From positions 1 through 45,469 of the forward strand of contig JABABQ010000039.1 in assembly GCA_014238155.1 (NCBI GenBank): DNA of 45,469 bases, in the 5' to 3' direction. Positions within the stretch are counted from its first letter, which is position 1; each line of letters opens with the position of its first letter. Made by a program: the position numbers and the translations under genes. The notes under the pieces are model-generated. The model did not search any database, was not told the DNA's origin, and saw nothing but the letters and a program-made list of their open reading frames with translations. This document shows, piece by piece, positions 8,177 through 17,833 of this stretch. The DNA comes from Rhizobiaceae bacterium (GTDB lineage: Bacteria; Pseudomonadota; Alphaproteobacteria; Rhizobiales; Rhizobiaceae).

Positions 8177-11100
8177 TCAGCTGCACCCCGTCGTCGAGCC
8201 ACAGGAGTCACATTTCATACACGTGCCGTTCCTCACCAGCGTGAAATTCTGGCATTCGGGGCAGGCTTCGCCTTCATAGCCCTGCATTTTGGCCATCGCC
8301 CGGCGCTGGCCTTTGCTTGGCGTATGGGCGGATGCGACTTCACCCAGATCAATGGTCGAGCGGGTGTTTTCTTCGTAGTCGCGCTTGAAAGCCGTGGCTT
8401 CGTCTTCCGCTGCCGCGGCAAAGGCCAAAGCAGCCTGCTGCTGATCCGCAACCGACACAGCGGCGGCCGTGGCGGAGGTCGCTGGCGCCGCCGCAGTTGT
8501 TGTGGAGGAAGCGATGGCCGTAACCCGGGATGAGGTGACAGAGGAGGCGGCGGGTGCGGCGCCGCCGCCACCGCCGCTGGTGACGCCGCTGCCTCCTTTG
8601 TCTGTTTGACCACCGCCATTGTTGCCGAGGGAGCCTGCGGGGTCGTTGCCGATGCTGGATTTATCGACGACTTGCAGTTTGCCGCGGGTGAGGCCGCGGG
8701 AGACGACTTCGGCCTTGCCTTCCTTGACGCCTTTGCCAAGTGCGGTGGAGCCGAAATCGGACGTGTCGACATGAGCCAGATCGTGACGGTCGAGATAGGA
8801 GACGGCCAGTTCGCGGAAGACATAATCGAGAATGGAGGTTGCGTTCTTGATCGCGTCATTGCCCATGACAATGCCGGCGGGCTCGAATTTGGTGAAGGTG
8901 AAGGCCTCGACAAATTCGTCCAGCGGCACGCCATATTGCAGGCCGAGCGAAATGGCGATGGCGAAATTGTTCATCATGGCGCGGAAGGCGGCGCCTTCCT
9001 TATGCATGTCGATGAAGATTTCGCCGAGGGTTCCGTCGTCCATTTCGCCGGTGCGCAGATAGACCTTGTGGCCACCGACAACCGCCTTTTGGGTATAGCC
9101 TTTGCGGCGGTTGGGAAGTTTTTCGCGCTTGCGCACTTCGACGACGCGCTCGATGATTTTCTCGACGATCTTTTCAGACGTCATCGCTGCACGGGCAGTG
9201 GCGGGGGCGTCGATGAGAGTTTCCAGAGCATCGCCGCCGTCTTCATTATCGTCGTCGTCGTCCTCAACCAGCGCGGCATTCAGCGGCTGGGAAAGTTTGG
9301 AGCCATCGCGGTAAAGTGCATTGGCTTTCAGGCCGAGTTTCCAGGACAACATGTAGGCGGCGGTGCAGTCTTCGACGGCAGCGTCATTGGGCATGTTGAT
9401 GGTTTTGGAAATGGCACCGGAGATGAACGGCTGGGCTGCTGCCATCATGCGGATATGGCTTTCGGTGGACAGCGAGCGTGTGCCGATACGGCCACAGGGG
9501 GTGGCGCAGTCGAATACGGCAAGATGTTCGTCTTTCAGGCCGGGGGCTGATTCCAGCGTCATGGCACCGCAGCAATAAATATTGGCGGCCTGGATTTCGT
9601 CTTTGGCAAAGCCGAGCGCGGCCAGCATGTCGAAGTTGAAATCGTCGAGCTGTTGATTGGAGAAGCCGAGAACATCGTGGCAGAATTGTTCGCCGAGCGA
9701 CCATTTATTGAAGGCGAATTTGATGTCGAATGCCTGGGCGAGGCCAGATTCAACGGCGTCGATCTGGGTCTGGGTGAAACCTTTTTCTTGCAGCGCACCA
9801 TGGGAGATGGCGTTGGAGCCTTTCAGCGTGCCATGGCCCACCGCATAGGTGATCATCTGTTTGATGGTTGGGTCGTCATAGCCGAGCTTTTCAAGGGCTT
9901 CGGGGACTGCGCGGTTGATGATCTTGAAATAACCGCCACCGGCGAGCTTTTTGAATTTCACCAGCGCGAAGTCGGGCTCGATACCGGTTGTGTCACAATC
10001 CATGACCAGACCGATTGTGCCGGTAGGGGCGACAACGGTGGCCTGGGCATTGCGGTAACCATGGGCGTTGCCCAAATCAACGGCACGATCCCAGGCTGAT
10101 TTGGCGTGGTCAGACAGACCGACCCACAGGGGCTTGCCTTCCAGGGCACCATGATCGAGCGGCACCGGATTGACGGCGAGTTCTTCATAGCCACCGACAT
10201 TGCCGTAAGCGGCGTTGCGGTGATTGCGCATGACCCGGGCCATGGCGTCCTTGTTGGCATCATAGCCAGGGAAGGCGCCCAGTTCTTTTGCCATCTGGGC
10301 AGAGGTTTCATAGCAGACGCCGGTCATGATGGCGCTAATGGCACCACATACTGCACGGCCCTCGTCACTGTCATAAGGAATGCCAGCAGTCATCAGCAGG
10401 CCACCAATATTGGCAAAGCCAAGGCCGGTAGTGCGATAGTCATAGGACAGCCGGGCAATCTCTTTTGACGGGAACTGAGCCATCATGACGGAGATTTCCA
10501 GAACCATCATCCACAATCGGCAGGCATGTTCGTAGGCTTCCACATCGAAGCTTTTGATGAGGTCGTTCTCGGCGCCATCGCCGCCATCGTAACCGCTGTT
10601 GCCGCCGCCGTTCTCGCCGCTGCGGCGGAATTGCAGCAGGTTCAGTGACGCGAGGTTACACGCCGTATCGTCGAGGAACATATATTCCGAACATGGATTG
10701 GATCCGCGGATTGGACCGCCAGCCGGGCAGGTGTGCCAGTCATTCATGGTGGTGTTGTAGTGCAGACCTGGATCGGCTGACTGCCAGGCTGCATTGCCGA
10801 TTTTGCCCCACAGATCGCGGGCACGCACGGTTTTGGCGACGCTGCCATCCCTGCGAGCGATCAGATCCCAATCTTCGTCGTTTTCAACGGCTTGCAGAAA
10901 CTCATCTTTCAACGAGACGGAATTGTTGGAGTTCTGGCCGGAAACGGTCAGGTAGGCATCGGAATCCCAGTCGGTATTGTACACGGGGAAATCAATGTCT
11001 GTGTAGCCCTGTTTGGCCAGCTGGATCACCCGGTAAATGTAATTCTCGGGCACCGCATTTTTCTTGGCTGCGCGAATTTCGCGTTTCAGCGCCGGATTCA

Positions 11101-12118
11101 TATTGGGATCAAAGCACGTGTCGCCGGGACCGTCGCAGTTGATGCAGGCCTTCATGATCGCGGTCATGTGACGGGAGACGATTTTTGATCCAGTGACGAT
11201 GGCAGCAACCTTCTGCTCTTCCTTCACCTTCCAGTCGATATATTCCTCGATATCGGGATGGTCTATATCAACCACCACCATCTTGGCAGCACGGCGGGTG
11301 GTACCGCCTGATTTGATGGCACCTGCGGCCCGGTCACCAATCTTCAAAAACGACATCAGACCGGAAGATTTACCGCCACCAGAAAGAGGTTCGTTTTCAC
11401 CACGAATATGAGAAAAGTTTGATCCAGTGCCGGAGCCATATTTAAACAGGCGGGCTTCACGCACCCACAAATCCATAATGCCGCCGTCATTGACAAGGTC
11501 GTCACCGACCGACTGGATGAAGCAGGCATGTGGTTGGGGATGTTCGTAGGATGACTTTGATTTGGTCAGTTTGCCGGTTTGAAAATCGACATAGTGGTGA
11601 CCTTGTGCTGGCCCATCGATGCCGTAGGCCCAGAAAAGACCGGTATTGAACCATTGTGGAGAGTTGGGGGCAACTTTTTGAGTGGCCAGCATGTAGCAGA
11701 GCTCGTCATAATATGCCCGTGCGTCCTCTTCGCTGTCGAAATAACCGCCCTTCCAACCCCAATAAGTCCATGTGCCAGCCAGCCGACTAAAAACCTGCTC
11801 AGCTTTCATTTCCGGACCATATCGGTCCTTCTTGGAAAGTTGTTTCAGAGCGTCCTTGTCTTCGACTGAACGCCAAAGAAAGGAGGGTACGGAATTCTCC
11901 TCGACTTTTTTCAGAGCCGCGGGGACACCGGCCTTTCGGAAATATTTCTGCGCAATAATGTCACTTGCCACCTGGCTGAACTGTTCTGGAACCAGAATGT
12001 CTTCTAGTTTGAACACAACCGAACCATCAGGGTTCTTGATCTCGCTGGTCGCCGTGCGCATGGGTACATTGGTGAAAGGCGATTGGCCGACAGTCGTATA
12101 GTGGCGTTTAATGCGCAT
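8177..12118 (-). CDS. nrdJ: Vitamin B12-dependent ribonucleotide reductase (class II)
   Basis: Class II reductase converts ribonucleotides to deoxyribonucleotides with adenosylcobalamin as radical source, so it needs no oxygen and no separate radical subunit. The 1313-residue protein has the 10-stranded barrel with the catalytic NPCSE motif (about residue 474), ACNLASLNL, and a C-terminal Cys-rich tail ([21 protein letters not shown]) of the kind that carries redox-active or zinc-binding thiols. Two low-complexity insertions stand out: a Gly-rich one at about residues 500-517, and a long Gly/Ala/Ser/Thr linker at about 1155-1240 between the barrel and the Cys-rich tail. The gene is single, with a leader of about 330 bases, two NrdR boxes and its own terminator. 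Large shadow frames on the opposite strand are not genes. Confidence 0.98.
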   Translation of the reverse strand: MRIKRHYTTVGQSPFTNVPMRTATSEIKNPDGSVVFKLEDILVPEQFSQVASDIIAQKYFRKAGVPAALKKVEENSVPSFLWRSVEDKDALKQLSKKDRYGPEMKAEQVFSRLAGTWTYWGWKGGYFDSEEDARAYYDELCYMLATQKVAPNSPQWFNTGLFWAYGIDGPAQGHHYVDFQTGKLTKSKSSYEHPQPHACFIQSVGDDLVNDGGIMDLWVREARLFKYGSGTGSNFSHIRGENEPLSGGGKSSGLMSFLKIGDRAAGAIKSGGTTRRAAKMVVVDIDHPDIEEYIDWKVKEEQKVAAIVTGSKIVSRHMTAIMKACINCDGPGDTCFDPNMNPALKREIRAAKKNAVPENYIYRVIQLAKQGYTDIDFPVYNTDWDSDAYLTVSGQNSNNSVSLKDEFLQAVENDEDWDLIARRDGSVAKTVRARDLWGKIGNAAWQSADPGLHYNTTMNDWHTCPAGGPIRGSNPCSEYMFLDDTACNLASLNLLQFRRSGENGGGNSGYDGGDGAENDLIKSFDVEAYEHACRLWMMVLEISVMMAQFPSKEIARLSYDYRTTGLGFANIGGLLMTAGIPYDSDEGRAVCGAISAIMTGVCYETSAQMAKELGAFPGYDANKDAMARVMRNHRNAAYGNVGGYEELAVNPVPLDHGALEGKPLWVGLSDHAKSAWDRAVDLGNAHGYRNAQATVVAPTGTIGLVMDCDTTGIEPDFALVKFKKLAGGGYFKIINRAVPEALEKLGYDDPTIKQMITYAVGHGTLKGSNAISHGALQEKGFTQTQIDAVESGLAQAFDIKFAFNKWSLGEQFCHDVLGFSNQQLDDFNFDMLAALGFAKDEIQAANIYCCGAMTLESAPGLKDEHLAVFDCATPCGRIGTRSLSTESHIRMMAAAQPFISGAISKTINMPNDAAVEDCTAAYMLSWKLGLKANALYRDGSKLSQPLNAALVEDDDDDNEDGGDALETLIDAPATARAAMTSEKIVEKIIERVVEVRKREKLPNRRKGYTQKAVVGGHKVYLRTGEMDDGTLGEIFIDMHKEGAAFRAMMNNFAIAISLGLQYGVPLDEFVEAFTFTKFEPAGIVMGNDAIKNATSILDYVFRELAVSYLDRHDLAHVDTSDFGSTALGKGVKEGKAEVVSRGLTRGKLQVVDKSSIGNDPAGSLGNNGGGQTDKGGSGVTSGGGGGAAPAASSVTSSRVTAIASSTTTAAAPATSATAAAVSVADQQQAALAFAAAAEDEATAFKRDYEENTRSTIDLGEVASAHTPSKGQRRAMAKMQGYEGEACPECQNFTLVRNGTCMKCDSCGSTTGCS

Positions 12119-12219
12119 CTTATTGGAATTCCTAAATTTTTAGAATCCTGGCCGCTGAGCCAGATCCTGTGTTCCCCTTGGCCGCACCGATAAGTGGTTC
12201 GACATTATCTTAGTGGAGC

Positions 12220-12316
12220 GTTCTGGAGCTGAAATTCCAGAACATTCCCAATCAAATCCCCCAGTTTGCAGTCGGACTATCGAGACCGTTGCGGACGTTG
12301 CCGCAAAGGGTCGATA
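12220..12316 (-). promoter_or_regulatory. Structured 5' leader of nrdJ (two hairpins)
   Basis: Two stems lie in the long nrdJ leader. GTTCTGGA/TCCAGAAC (12220-12227/12236-12243) is a perfect 8-bp stem with an 8-base loop. TTGCGG/CCGCAA (12289-12294/12301-12306) sits inside an outer stem TATCGA/TCGATA (12278-12283/12311-12316). I looked for a cobalamin riboswitch core (B12 box) and did not find a convincing one. The hairpins may stabilise the RNA or regulate it; this is unproven. Confidence 0.4.
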
Positions 12317-12450
12317 ATTCCGTGCCGCAACACTTTATTTGACGCTAAATCGAATATTTGAGTTTCGAGCCACTAGAGCTGCTTGGTACTCAAATTCAGC
12401 TATCTGGTATGAATGTCAGGCCGTCGACCGCTTTTCATTCCGATAGCCTA

Positions 12451-12466
12451 CTACGATATATAGCGC
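12451..12466 (-). promoter_or_regulatory. NrdR box 1 (nrdJ)
   Basis: CGATATATAG (12454-12463) matches the core CwATATATwG of the NrdR consensus with one deviation. It starts 32 bp from the matching position of box 2, about three helical turns, the usual spacing of paired NrdR boxes. Confidence 0.7.
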
Positions 12467-12482
12467 ATCGTGATGACAAACA

Positions 12483-12498
12483 CCACAATATATTGTGG
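12483..12498 (-). promoter_or_regulatory. NrdR box 2 (nrdJ)
   Basis: CCACAATATATTGTGG is a perfect 16-bp palindrome and a full match to the NrdR core CwATATATwG (12486-12495). NrdR is the ATP/dATP-sensing zinc-finger repressor of ribonucleotide reductase genes. With box 1 it should set nrdJ transcription; the start would then lie near 12450, leaving a leader of about 330 bases. Confidence 0.85.
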
Positions 12499-13357
12499 TT
12501 AAGAAAAGATTAATGCATATTTGTCACCGTTTTGTCATCTTGGTCGGTGACTCTGATCCGGCACACAAAACCCCAACCACCGCCCTCAATATTTCACTGG
12601 AAACATTACTGGCGGCGTTCACTACACTTGCCGAAATCTGAAGTCATGGAGCTAACTAAAACCGATCACTCCGCCGTACTTGGCTGACCAGATAAACCTA
12701 GCAAACCGCCCGGGTGGGTCAATATGCGTGGCGATCTCAAAACTGGAGCTCCACAACAATTATTCCCCCGTCAAGGATATCTCAAGAACCTTGGTGGAGA
12801 GGTAAAAGAAAGGAAAAACAAGCCTTTTGGAACCGCGTCGACTCAGAATTTGGGGTGGTAGTGCACACCAAAAAATAAATATAAAAAAATATGTTGACCG
12901 CGGTGGCGATTGACGGGTTGCTGATTCCGTATTGCGAAAATCACTGCATATTGATCAAAATGCGCAGATCGAGTGCTAGATGTTGTGTTTGGTGAAGAAT
13001 CACGTTGGTCAGATGATCTGGATAAGTCCGGTGGTATCGAATCACGGGAATCTTGATCAGCCCGGTGAAAAGCGCGTACCGGATTGCTGATCACCACCGT
13101 CAATATAATGAAAGCCAGGGGATTGGTGTGGAGCCTGGACCCAGGTTCATATCATTGCGTGTGAAATCGGACACGACGATAAAGTGTTTGTGCGGGACTG
13201 AACCAACGGAATGTAAATTGTTTAGTCCACCGCGCCCGCGCCAGCAGACACGGCCCACATTCTTTATATGAAGACAATGTGAGAAACAAAATTCTCATCC
13301 TCATGGAACTTTGAAATCCGGTTCCTCACCGCTGCACCGTTGGTTACCTATGTTGAG
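12499..13357. other. Long intergenic stretch, no gene recognised
   Basis: About 860 bases separate the nrdJ control region from cysG. Short open frames exist (12843-13103 minus, 13053-13271 plus), but they have no recognisable motif and no good ribosome-binding site. An AT-rich patch lies near 12870-12892. I see no RNA gene or repeat. It may be decayed coding sequence. Confidence 0.5.
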
Positions 13358-13378
13358 ACAGAACCAATAAGGGTCTGT
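13358..13378 (+). promoter_or_regulatory. Inverted repeat directly before the cysG start
   Basis: ACAGAACC (13358-13365) and GGGTCTGT (13371-13378) pair in 7 of 8 positions around the loop AATAA and end two bases before the cysG ATG. The right arm covers the only purine-rich ribosome-binding candidate (AAGGG). It could be a repressor operator or an mRNA hairpin that limits translation. Confidence 0.4.
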
Positions 13379-13379
13379 T

Positions 13380-14861
13380 ATGTCTTCAACTTCGCATCTT
13401 GATTTTTCTCGTCAGCTGGTCGAATCGACCAAGCAGTCTGGTCTTGATGTGTTTCCGGCATTTTTCAATGTTGCTGGAAAACGCATTGTAATTGTCGGCG
13501 GTGGTGATGAAGCGGCGGCTAAGTTGCGGTTGTTGGGTGAATCGAATGCTCATTTAGAAGTGGTCGCACCGACAGTGTCCGCTGCGATGGCCCGGGCACT
13601 GAAAACCGTGCCGGCAATCCATCGTGATCGTCAATTTGAATTTGAAGATATCGCTGACACAGCGCTGGTATTCACAGCTCAAGAAAGCGAACAGGACGAC
13701 CGATTGGTTGTCGAAGCTGCTCGCATGGCAGGCGTTCCGGTGAATGCAGTCGATCGCCCGCATTTATGCGATTTTATTACACCTGCGATCGTCAACCGGG
13801 CACCGGTTGTAGTTGCGGTTTCAACAAATGGTACCGCACCCGTATTTGCCCGTCGCATCAAAGGTATGGTTGAGAAAATATTGCCTCCACGAACCGGAAC
13901 ACTTGCCAGATTTGCAGAGTCGTTTCGTGCCCCGGTTGCACAGAGCAATCTGGACGGTCGAGGTCGGCGTTTATTTTGGGAACGGTTTTTTGATGGCGCA
14001 CCTGCAAAGGCCGCGCTTCAAGGAGATTTGACAGCAGCTTGCGGATCAGCCCGTCAACTGTTGGGGGAAGACATTGCTCACCCCGGGCACGTGTCTTTGA
14101 TTGGGGCTGGGCCTGGTGCGGAAGACCTGTTGACCATACGGGCGCACCGGGTGCTGCAAAATGCAGATGTTGTATTGCACGACGCATTGGTACCACTGGA
14201 AATTGTTCGCATGTCTCGTAGGGACGCGGAAATTATTTCGGTTGGTAAGCGCAAAGGATGTCATTCGAAGTCGCAGGACCAGATCAACACACTGCTGGTG
14301 GAAAAGGCACGGCAAGGGCTCAATGTAGTGCGCCTGAAATCTGGTGATCCGATGATTTTCGGACGGGCAGGGGAAGAAATTGCCATTCTGCGTGCCCATG
14401 ATATTTCCTATGAAATCGTTCCTGGCGTCACGTCTGCACTGGCTGGCGCCGCAGAAGCTGAAATCCCATTGACTTTGCGCGGCACGGCTTCATCGGTCGT
14501 GTTCACCACTGGCCACGATCTGAACGGCAAGCATTTGCCGGATTGGGCTCAATTGGCGCTGAGTGGGGCGACAATATCGGTCTATATGGGACGTACTGTT
14601 GCGCGTCAGACGGCCTTGCGTTTGCAGCAAGCTGGCCTGGCCTCCGATACACCGGTCGCTGTGTTGGAAAACGTTGGCCGGCCCAATGCGCGCCGCCTGG
14701 TCGGTACACTGAACGAATTGAAAAACCTGCGGGATGAAAGATCCTCCCAGGCAGCGGCTCTCATCATTATTGGTGAAGCCGTTGCCGCCATCCGCCTCGA
14801 CATCTGTGAACCGCTTGAGGTGGAAAACCATCAAAACGAAAAACAAGGACTGGCAGCATGA
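13380..14861 (+). CDS. cysG: Siroheme synthase (multifunctional)
   Basis: CysG makes siroheme, the cofactor of sulfite and nitrite reductase. Its C-terminal half methylates uroporphyrinogen III to precorrin-2; its N-terminal half oxidises this to sirohydrochlorin and inserts iron. The 493 residues show both parts. The N-terminal NAD-binding loop is VIVGGGDEAAAKLRLL, with NAVDRPHLCDFITPAIV after it. From about residue 235 the methyltransferase carries LIGAGPGAEDLLTIRAHR, LKSGDPMIFGRAGEE and VPGVTSALAGAAEAEIPLT. It opens the operon and overlaps the next gene by ATGA. The inverted repeat at 13358-13378 may regulate it. Confidence 0.96.
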   Translation: MSSTSHLDFSRQLVESTKQSGLDVFPAFFNVAGKRIVIVGGGDEAAAKLRLLGESNAHLEVVAPTVSAAMARALKTVPAIHRDRQFEFEDIADTALVFTAQESEQDDRLVVEAARMAGVPVNAVDRPHLCDFITPAIVNRAPVVVAVSTNGTAPVFARRIKGMVEKILPPRTGTLARFAESFRAPVAQSNLDGRGRRLFWERFFDGAPAKAALQGDLTAACGSARQLLGEDIAHPGHVSLIGAGPGAEDLLTIRAHRVLQNADVVLHDALVPLEIVRMSRRDAEIISVGKRKGCHSKSQDQINTLLVEKARQGLNVVRLKSGDPMIFGRAGEEIAILRAHDISYEIVPGVTSALAGAAEAEIPLTLRGTASSVVFTTGHDLNGKHLPDWAQLALSGATISVYMGRTVARQTALRLQQAGLASDTPVAVLENVGRPNARRLVGTLNELKNLRDERSSQAAALIIIGEAVAAIRLDICEPLEVENHQNEKQGLAA

Positions 14862-15193
14862 CCACTTTGAAAACGCCTATCGCTTTCACAGCAAACAACC
14901 TTCTCGATGGTGAGGCTGTCTGGCTCGGCAGCAACGGTGCCTGGGTCAAATCCGTCGATTCAGCCAATGTGTTTTCCACGGAAGATGAGCGGCAGATCGC
15001 GATTGAAGCTGCTGCCCGCGCCGATAAGGAAAATCTGGTGGTTGAGCCATATGAAATTGAGGTGGCGCTCGAAACAGGGCAGGTGAAACCGCTTACGTTT
15101 CGCGAACGCATTCGTGCCGCTGGCCCCACCATGCGTTTGGATCTCGGCAAGCAGGCGGAGCAGGTCACCACATTCGCTGCAGTTGCTGCGTAA
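14858..15193 (+). CDS. DUF2849 domain protein
   Basis: This small protein (111 residues) belongs to the DUF2849 family, which in alphaproteobacteria sits between cysG and the sulfite reductase gene. The start ATG overlaps the cysG stop (ATGA), so translation is coupled. The sequence begins MTTLKTPIAFTANNLLDGEAVWLG and has no Cys motif, signal peptide or membrane segment. The function is unknown; the constant linkage suggests a helper of siroheme insertion or of sulfite reductase. Confidence 0.88.
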   Translation: MTTLKTPIAFTANNLLDGEAVWLGSNGAWVKSVDSANVFSTEDERQIAIEAAARADKENLVVEPYEIEVALETGQVKPLTFRERIRAAGPTMRLDLGKQAEQVTTFAAVAA

Positions 15194-15229
15194 ACACACG
15201 AAAGCCCATCGGGGCTGAGGAAAATCTCT

Positions 15230-16897
15230 ATGTATCGCTATGATGAATTTGACCGCGAGTTTGTTGCCGCGCGGGTGGCCCAGTTTCGAGATCAGGTTGC
15301 ACGCCGGGTTTCCGGTGAATTGTCAGAAGACAATTTCAAGCCGCTGCGGCTGCATAATGGTGTCTATCTGCAGCTACATGCCTATATGTTGCGCGTCGCG
15401 GTGCCTTACGGCACGTTGAATTCGTCGCAGATGCGGATGCTGGCCCATATCGCGCGTAAATATGACCGAGACTATGGACATTTCACCACGCGCCAGAACA
15501 TTCAATTCAACTGGCCGAAACTTGCCGAAATTCCTGATATTCTTGAAGACCTCGCATCTGTCGAAATGCATGCGATCCAGACATCCGGTAACTGCATTCG
15601 TAATGTCACGGCGGATCACTTTGCCGGGGCTTCTGCTGATGAGGTTGCAGACCCACGCCCCTATGCGGAAATACTACGCCAATGGTCGACGATTCATCCG
15701 GAATTCCTGTATCTGCCGCGCAAGTTCAAGATTGCGGTGATTGGATCGCCAAACGACCGAGCGGCAATGCAATTTCATGATATCGGGCTGGAGGTTCGCA
15801 AGAATAATCAAGGCCACCTTGGCTTGCGGGTCTTCGTTGGCGGTGGTCTGGGACGAACACCGATGATCGGTAAACTGATCCGCGATTGGCTGCCCGAAGA
15901 GGATATGCTGTCGTACTGCGAAGCGATTTTGCGAGTCTACAATCTGTATGGACGCCGTGACAATAAATATAAGGCGCGCATCAAGATCCTTGTTCATGAA
16001 ACCGGATTGGAAGAACTAAAAAAGGACATCGAAGCGGAGTTTGAACGCATCAGGGATGGTGTTTTGAAACTGCCCGAAGATGATGTCGCCGCCATTTCTG
16101 ACTACTTCGCTCCACCGCAATTTGATCAGGTTCCTGCGCGCAGCGATTCGCTGGAACAGGCAAAACTCGACAATCGCAGCTTTGCCCGCTGGGTTGAGCA
16201 AAATGTGTCTGATCACGCGCAAACCGGTTACGGCATCGTCACGGTTGCGTTAAAGGGCACCGGCGAAGCACCGGGCGACGCGACATCAGCGCAAATGGAT
16301 GTTCTGGCAGATCTTGGCGAACGCTTTTCCCACGACGAACTTCGCGTCAGCCATGAGCAAAATGTTATATTGCCCCATGTTCGGCTCAATGATCTGAAAA
16401 CCGTTTACGATGCTCTGCTTGCGGCCGGTATGGCATCACCCAATGCTGGTCTGATTACAGATATCATTGCTTGTCCGGGTCTGGATTATTGCGCCCTGGC
16501 AACGGCACGCTCAATTCCGGTCGCGCAAGAATTGTCGCAGCGTTTTGCCGATCTCGACAAACAAAACGAGATTGGTGAGTTGAAGGTCAAAATTTCCGGT
16601 TGTATCAATGCCTGTGGTCATCACCATGTGGGTCATATCGGCATTCTTGGTGTCGACCGGCGTGGTGAGGAACTTTATCAGGTGACTCTGGGCGGTTCCG
16701 GCGATGAACAGGCAGCAGTTGGTGAGATTATTGGTCGCGGGTTCGCTGCAGATGAGATTACAAATGCGGTTGAAACGATTGTTGATACCTATTTGATCCG
16801 ACGCCTGTCGGACGATGAAACATTCCTCAATGCCTATCGCCGACTTGGCCCACAACCATTCAAAGACGCTTTGTATCCTGCAAAGGAGGCTGCATAA
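15230..16897 (+). CDS. cysI: Nitrite/sulfite reductase hemoprotein
   Basis: This reductase takes sulfite to sulfide with six electrons through a coupled siroheme and 4Fe-4S cluster. The 555-residue protein has the duplicated ferredoxin-like and reductase halves. The cluster cysteines are in ACPGLDYC (about residues 413-420) and SGCINACGHHH (about 457-465), the C-x5-C and C-x3-C pattern. The N-terminal half has HFTTRQNIQFNW. Its place behind cysG and DUF2849 favours sulfite over nitrite. No flavoprotein (CysJ) gene is near; the ferredoxin at 17420 is a likely electron donor. The next gene starts directly after the stop. Confidence 0.93.
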   Translation: MYRYDEFDREFVAARVAQFRDQVARRVSGELSEDNFKPLRLHNGVYLQLHAYMLRVAVPYGTLNSSQMRMLAHIARKYDRDYGHFTTRQNIQFNWPKLAEIPDILEDLASVEMHAIQTSGNCIRNVTADHFAGASADEVADPRPYAEILRQWSTIHPEFLYLPRKFKIAVIGSPNDRAAMQFHDIGLEVRKNNQGHLGLRVFVGGGLGRTPMIGKLIRDWLPEEDMLSYCEAILRVYNLYGRRDNKYKARIKILVHETGLEELKKDIEAEFERIRDGVLKLPEDDVAAISDYFAPPQFDQVPARSDSLEQAKLDNRSFARWVEQNVSDHAQTGYGIVTVALKGTGEAPGDATSAQMDVLADLGERFSHDELRVSHEQNVILPHVRLNDLKTVYDALLAAGMASPNAGLITDIIACPGLDYCALATARSIPVAQELSQRFADLDKQNEIGELKVKISGCINACGHHHVGHIGILGVDRRGEELYQVTLGGSGDEQAAVGEIIGRGFAADEITNAVETIVDTYLIRRLSDDETFLNAYRRLGPQPFKDALYPAKEAA

Positions 16898-17410
16898 ATG
16901 TCTACTTTGTTTGTTGATGGTGCCGTTCATGAAGACCGTTGGGTCAGTGTCGACGGAGAACAACCCGTGCCCGATGGCGAAGACGTTATCGTCTCGCTTT
17001 CAGTGTTTGAAGCTCAATTTCATACGCTGGTCACCCGCAATGCCGGGCGGCTCGGTGTTTACCTGGAAGCAGGTGATCAGGTCGGCGCCATTGCTGATCA
17101 CTTGGACCATATAACATTGGTGGCGCTGGATTTTCCATCGTTTGCCGATGGTCGGGCGTTTTCGAAGGCCCGTCTGCTGCGCGACCGATACGAATTCGAA
17201 GGTCAGATTCGGGCCACCGGAGACATTCGTATTGATCAGGTTTCGCACATGCGCCGCAGCGGTTTCGATGCGTTTCAGGTGAACCATCAGCCAACCATAG
17301 ACTCTTTAATCGAGGTCAAGGATTCAGGCCTCAACCTTTTTTATCAACCTGCCGTTGGCGATGCTGCTGAACGGATAGTCGGAAAAAATTGGGCGCGCCG
17401 CGCTCTTTAG
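16898..17410 (+). CDS. DUF934 family protein
   Basis: This 170-residue protein matches the DUF934 family (conserved RLLRDRYEFEGQIRATGDIRIDQ and FQVNH stretches), which is linked to sulfite reductase operons in many proteobacteria. The gene starts at the base after the cysI stop. In many relatives a cysH gene sits next to DUF934; here it is absent. The C-terminal FYQPAVGDAAERIVGKNWARR is typical of family members. The molecular role is unknown, presumed auxiliary to sulfate reduction. Confidence 0.88.
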   Translation: MSTLFVDGAVHEDRWVSVDGEQPVPDGEDVIVSLSVFEAQFHTLVTRNAGRLGVYLEAGDQVGAIADHLDHITLVALDFPSFADGRAFSKARLLRDRYEFEGQIRATGDIRIDQVSHMRRSGFDAFQVNHQPTIDSLIEVKDSGLNLFYQPAVGDAAERIVGKNWARRAL

Positions 17411-17419
17411 GAATCAGTC

Positions 17420-17773
17420 ATGAAAATTCACGTCACCGACCCGCGCGGCAACAGCGCGGAATTGCAAGCTCTTGAAGGATTCCGGGTGATGGAAGTCATT
17501 CGTGATTGGTCCAGTGAATCCGGCATTGGCATCAAAGCCGAGTGCGGCGGCGCCTGCGCCTGCGCCACCTGCCATGTGCGTGTGGACGAAGTTTGGCTCG
17601 ACAGGCTGCCAGAAATGCGTGATGACGAAGAAGACCGTCTGGATGACGTCTTCGACGTTGAAGAAAATTCGCGTTTGTCTTGCCAGTTGATCATGAGTGA
17701 AGAACTCGATGGACTGAAGGTGACAATCGCATCAGATGCATCGATCAGTGTCGAAACACCAGTGGCTGCTTAG
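17420..17773 (+). CDS. 2Fe-2S ferredoxin (adrenodoxin type)
   Basis: This 117-residue electron carrier has the adrenodoxin-type cluster motif: CGGACACATCHV (C-x5-C-x2-C) at about residues 41-51 and a fourth cysteine in RLSCQL near residue 88. An acidic stretch (MRDDEEDRLDDVF) is typical of the partner-binding helix. It lies 9 bases after the DUF934 gene and is the last gene of the operon. Members of this type usually serve Fe-S assembly or P450 systems. Here the context suggests that it passes electrons to the sulfite reductase in place of CysJ; that part is inference. Confidence 0.9.
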   Translation: MKIHVTDPRGNSAELQALEGFRVMEVIRDWSSESGIGIKAECGGACACATCHVRVDEVWLDRLPEMRDDEEDRLDDVFDVEENSRLSCQLIMSEELDGLKVTIASDASISVETPVAA

Positions 17774-17833
17774 CGGCGAGTGGCGGCGGAGAGTGGTGAA
17801 CGGTGTGTGGCGGTGAGTGGTCTGAACTGCAAA

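Noticed and set aside
8606-9550. 314-codon frame on the plus strand opposite nrdJ
   Set aside because: It is a shadow of the nrdJ codons; the protein has no recognisable domain, while NrdJ on the other strand is complete.
12119-12450. Cobalamin riboswitch before nrdJ
   Set aside because: No convincing B12-box or conserved core could be read; the hairpins present do not reproduce the known fold.
12843-13271. Two short frames (12843-13103 minus and 13053-13271 plus) between nrdJ and cysG
   Set aside because: No motif, no ribosome-binding site and mutual overlap on opposite strands; probably noncoding.
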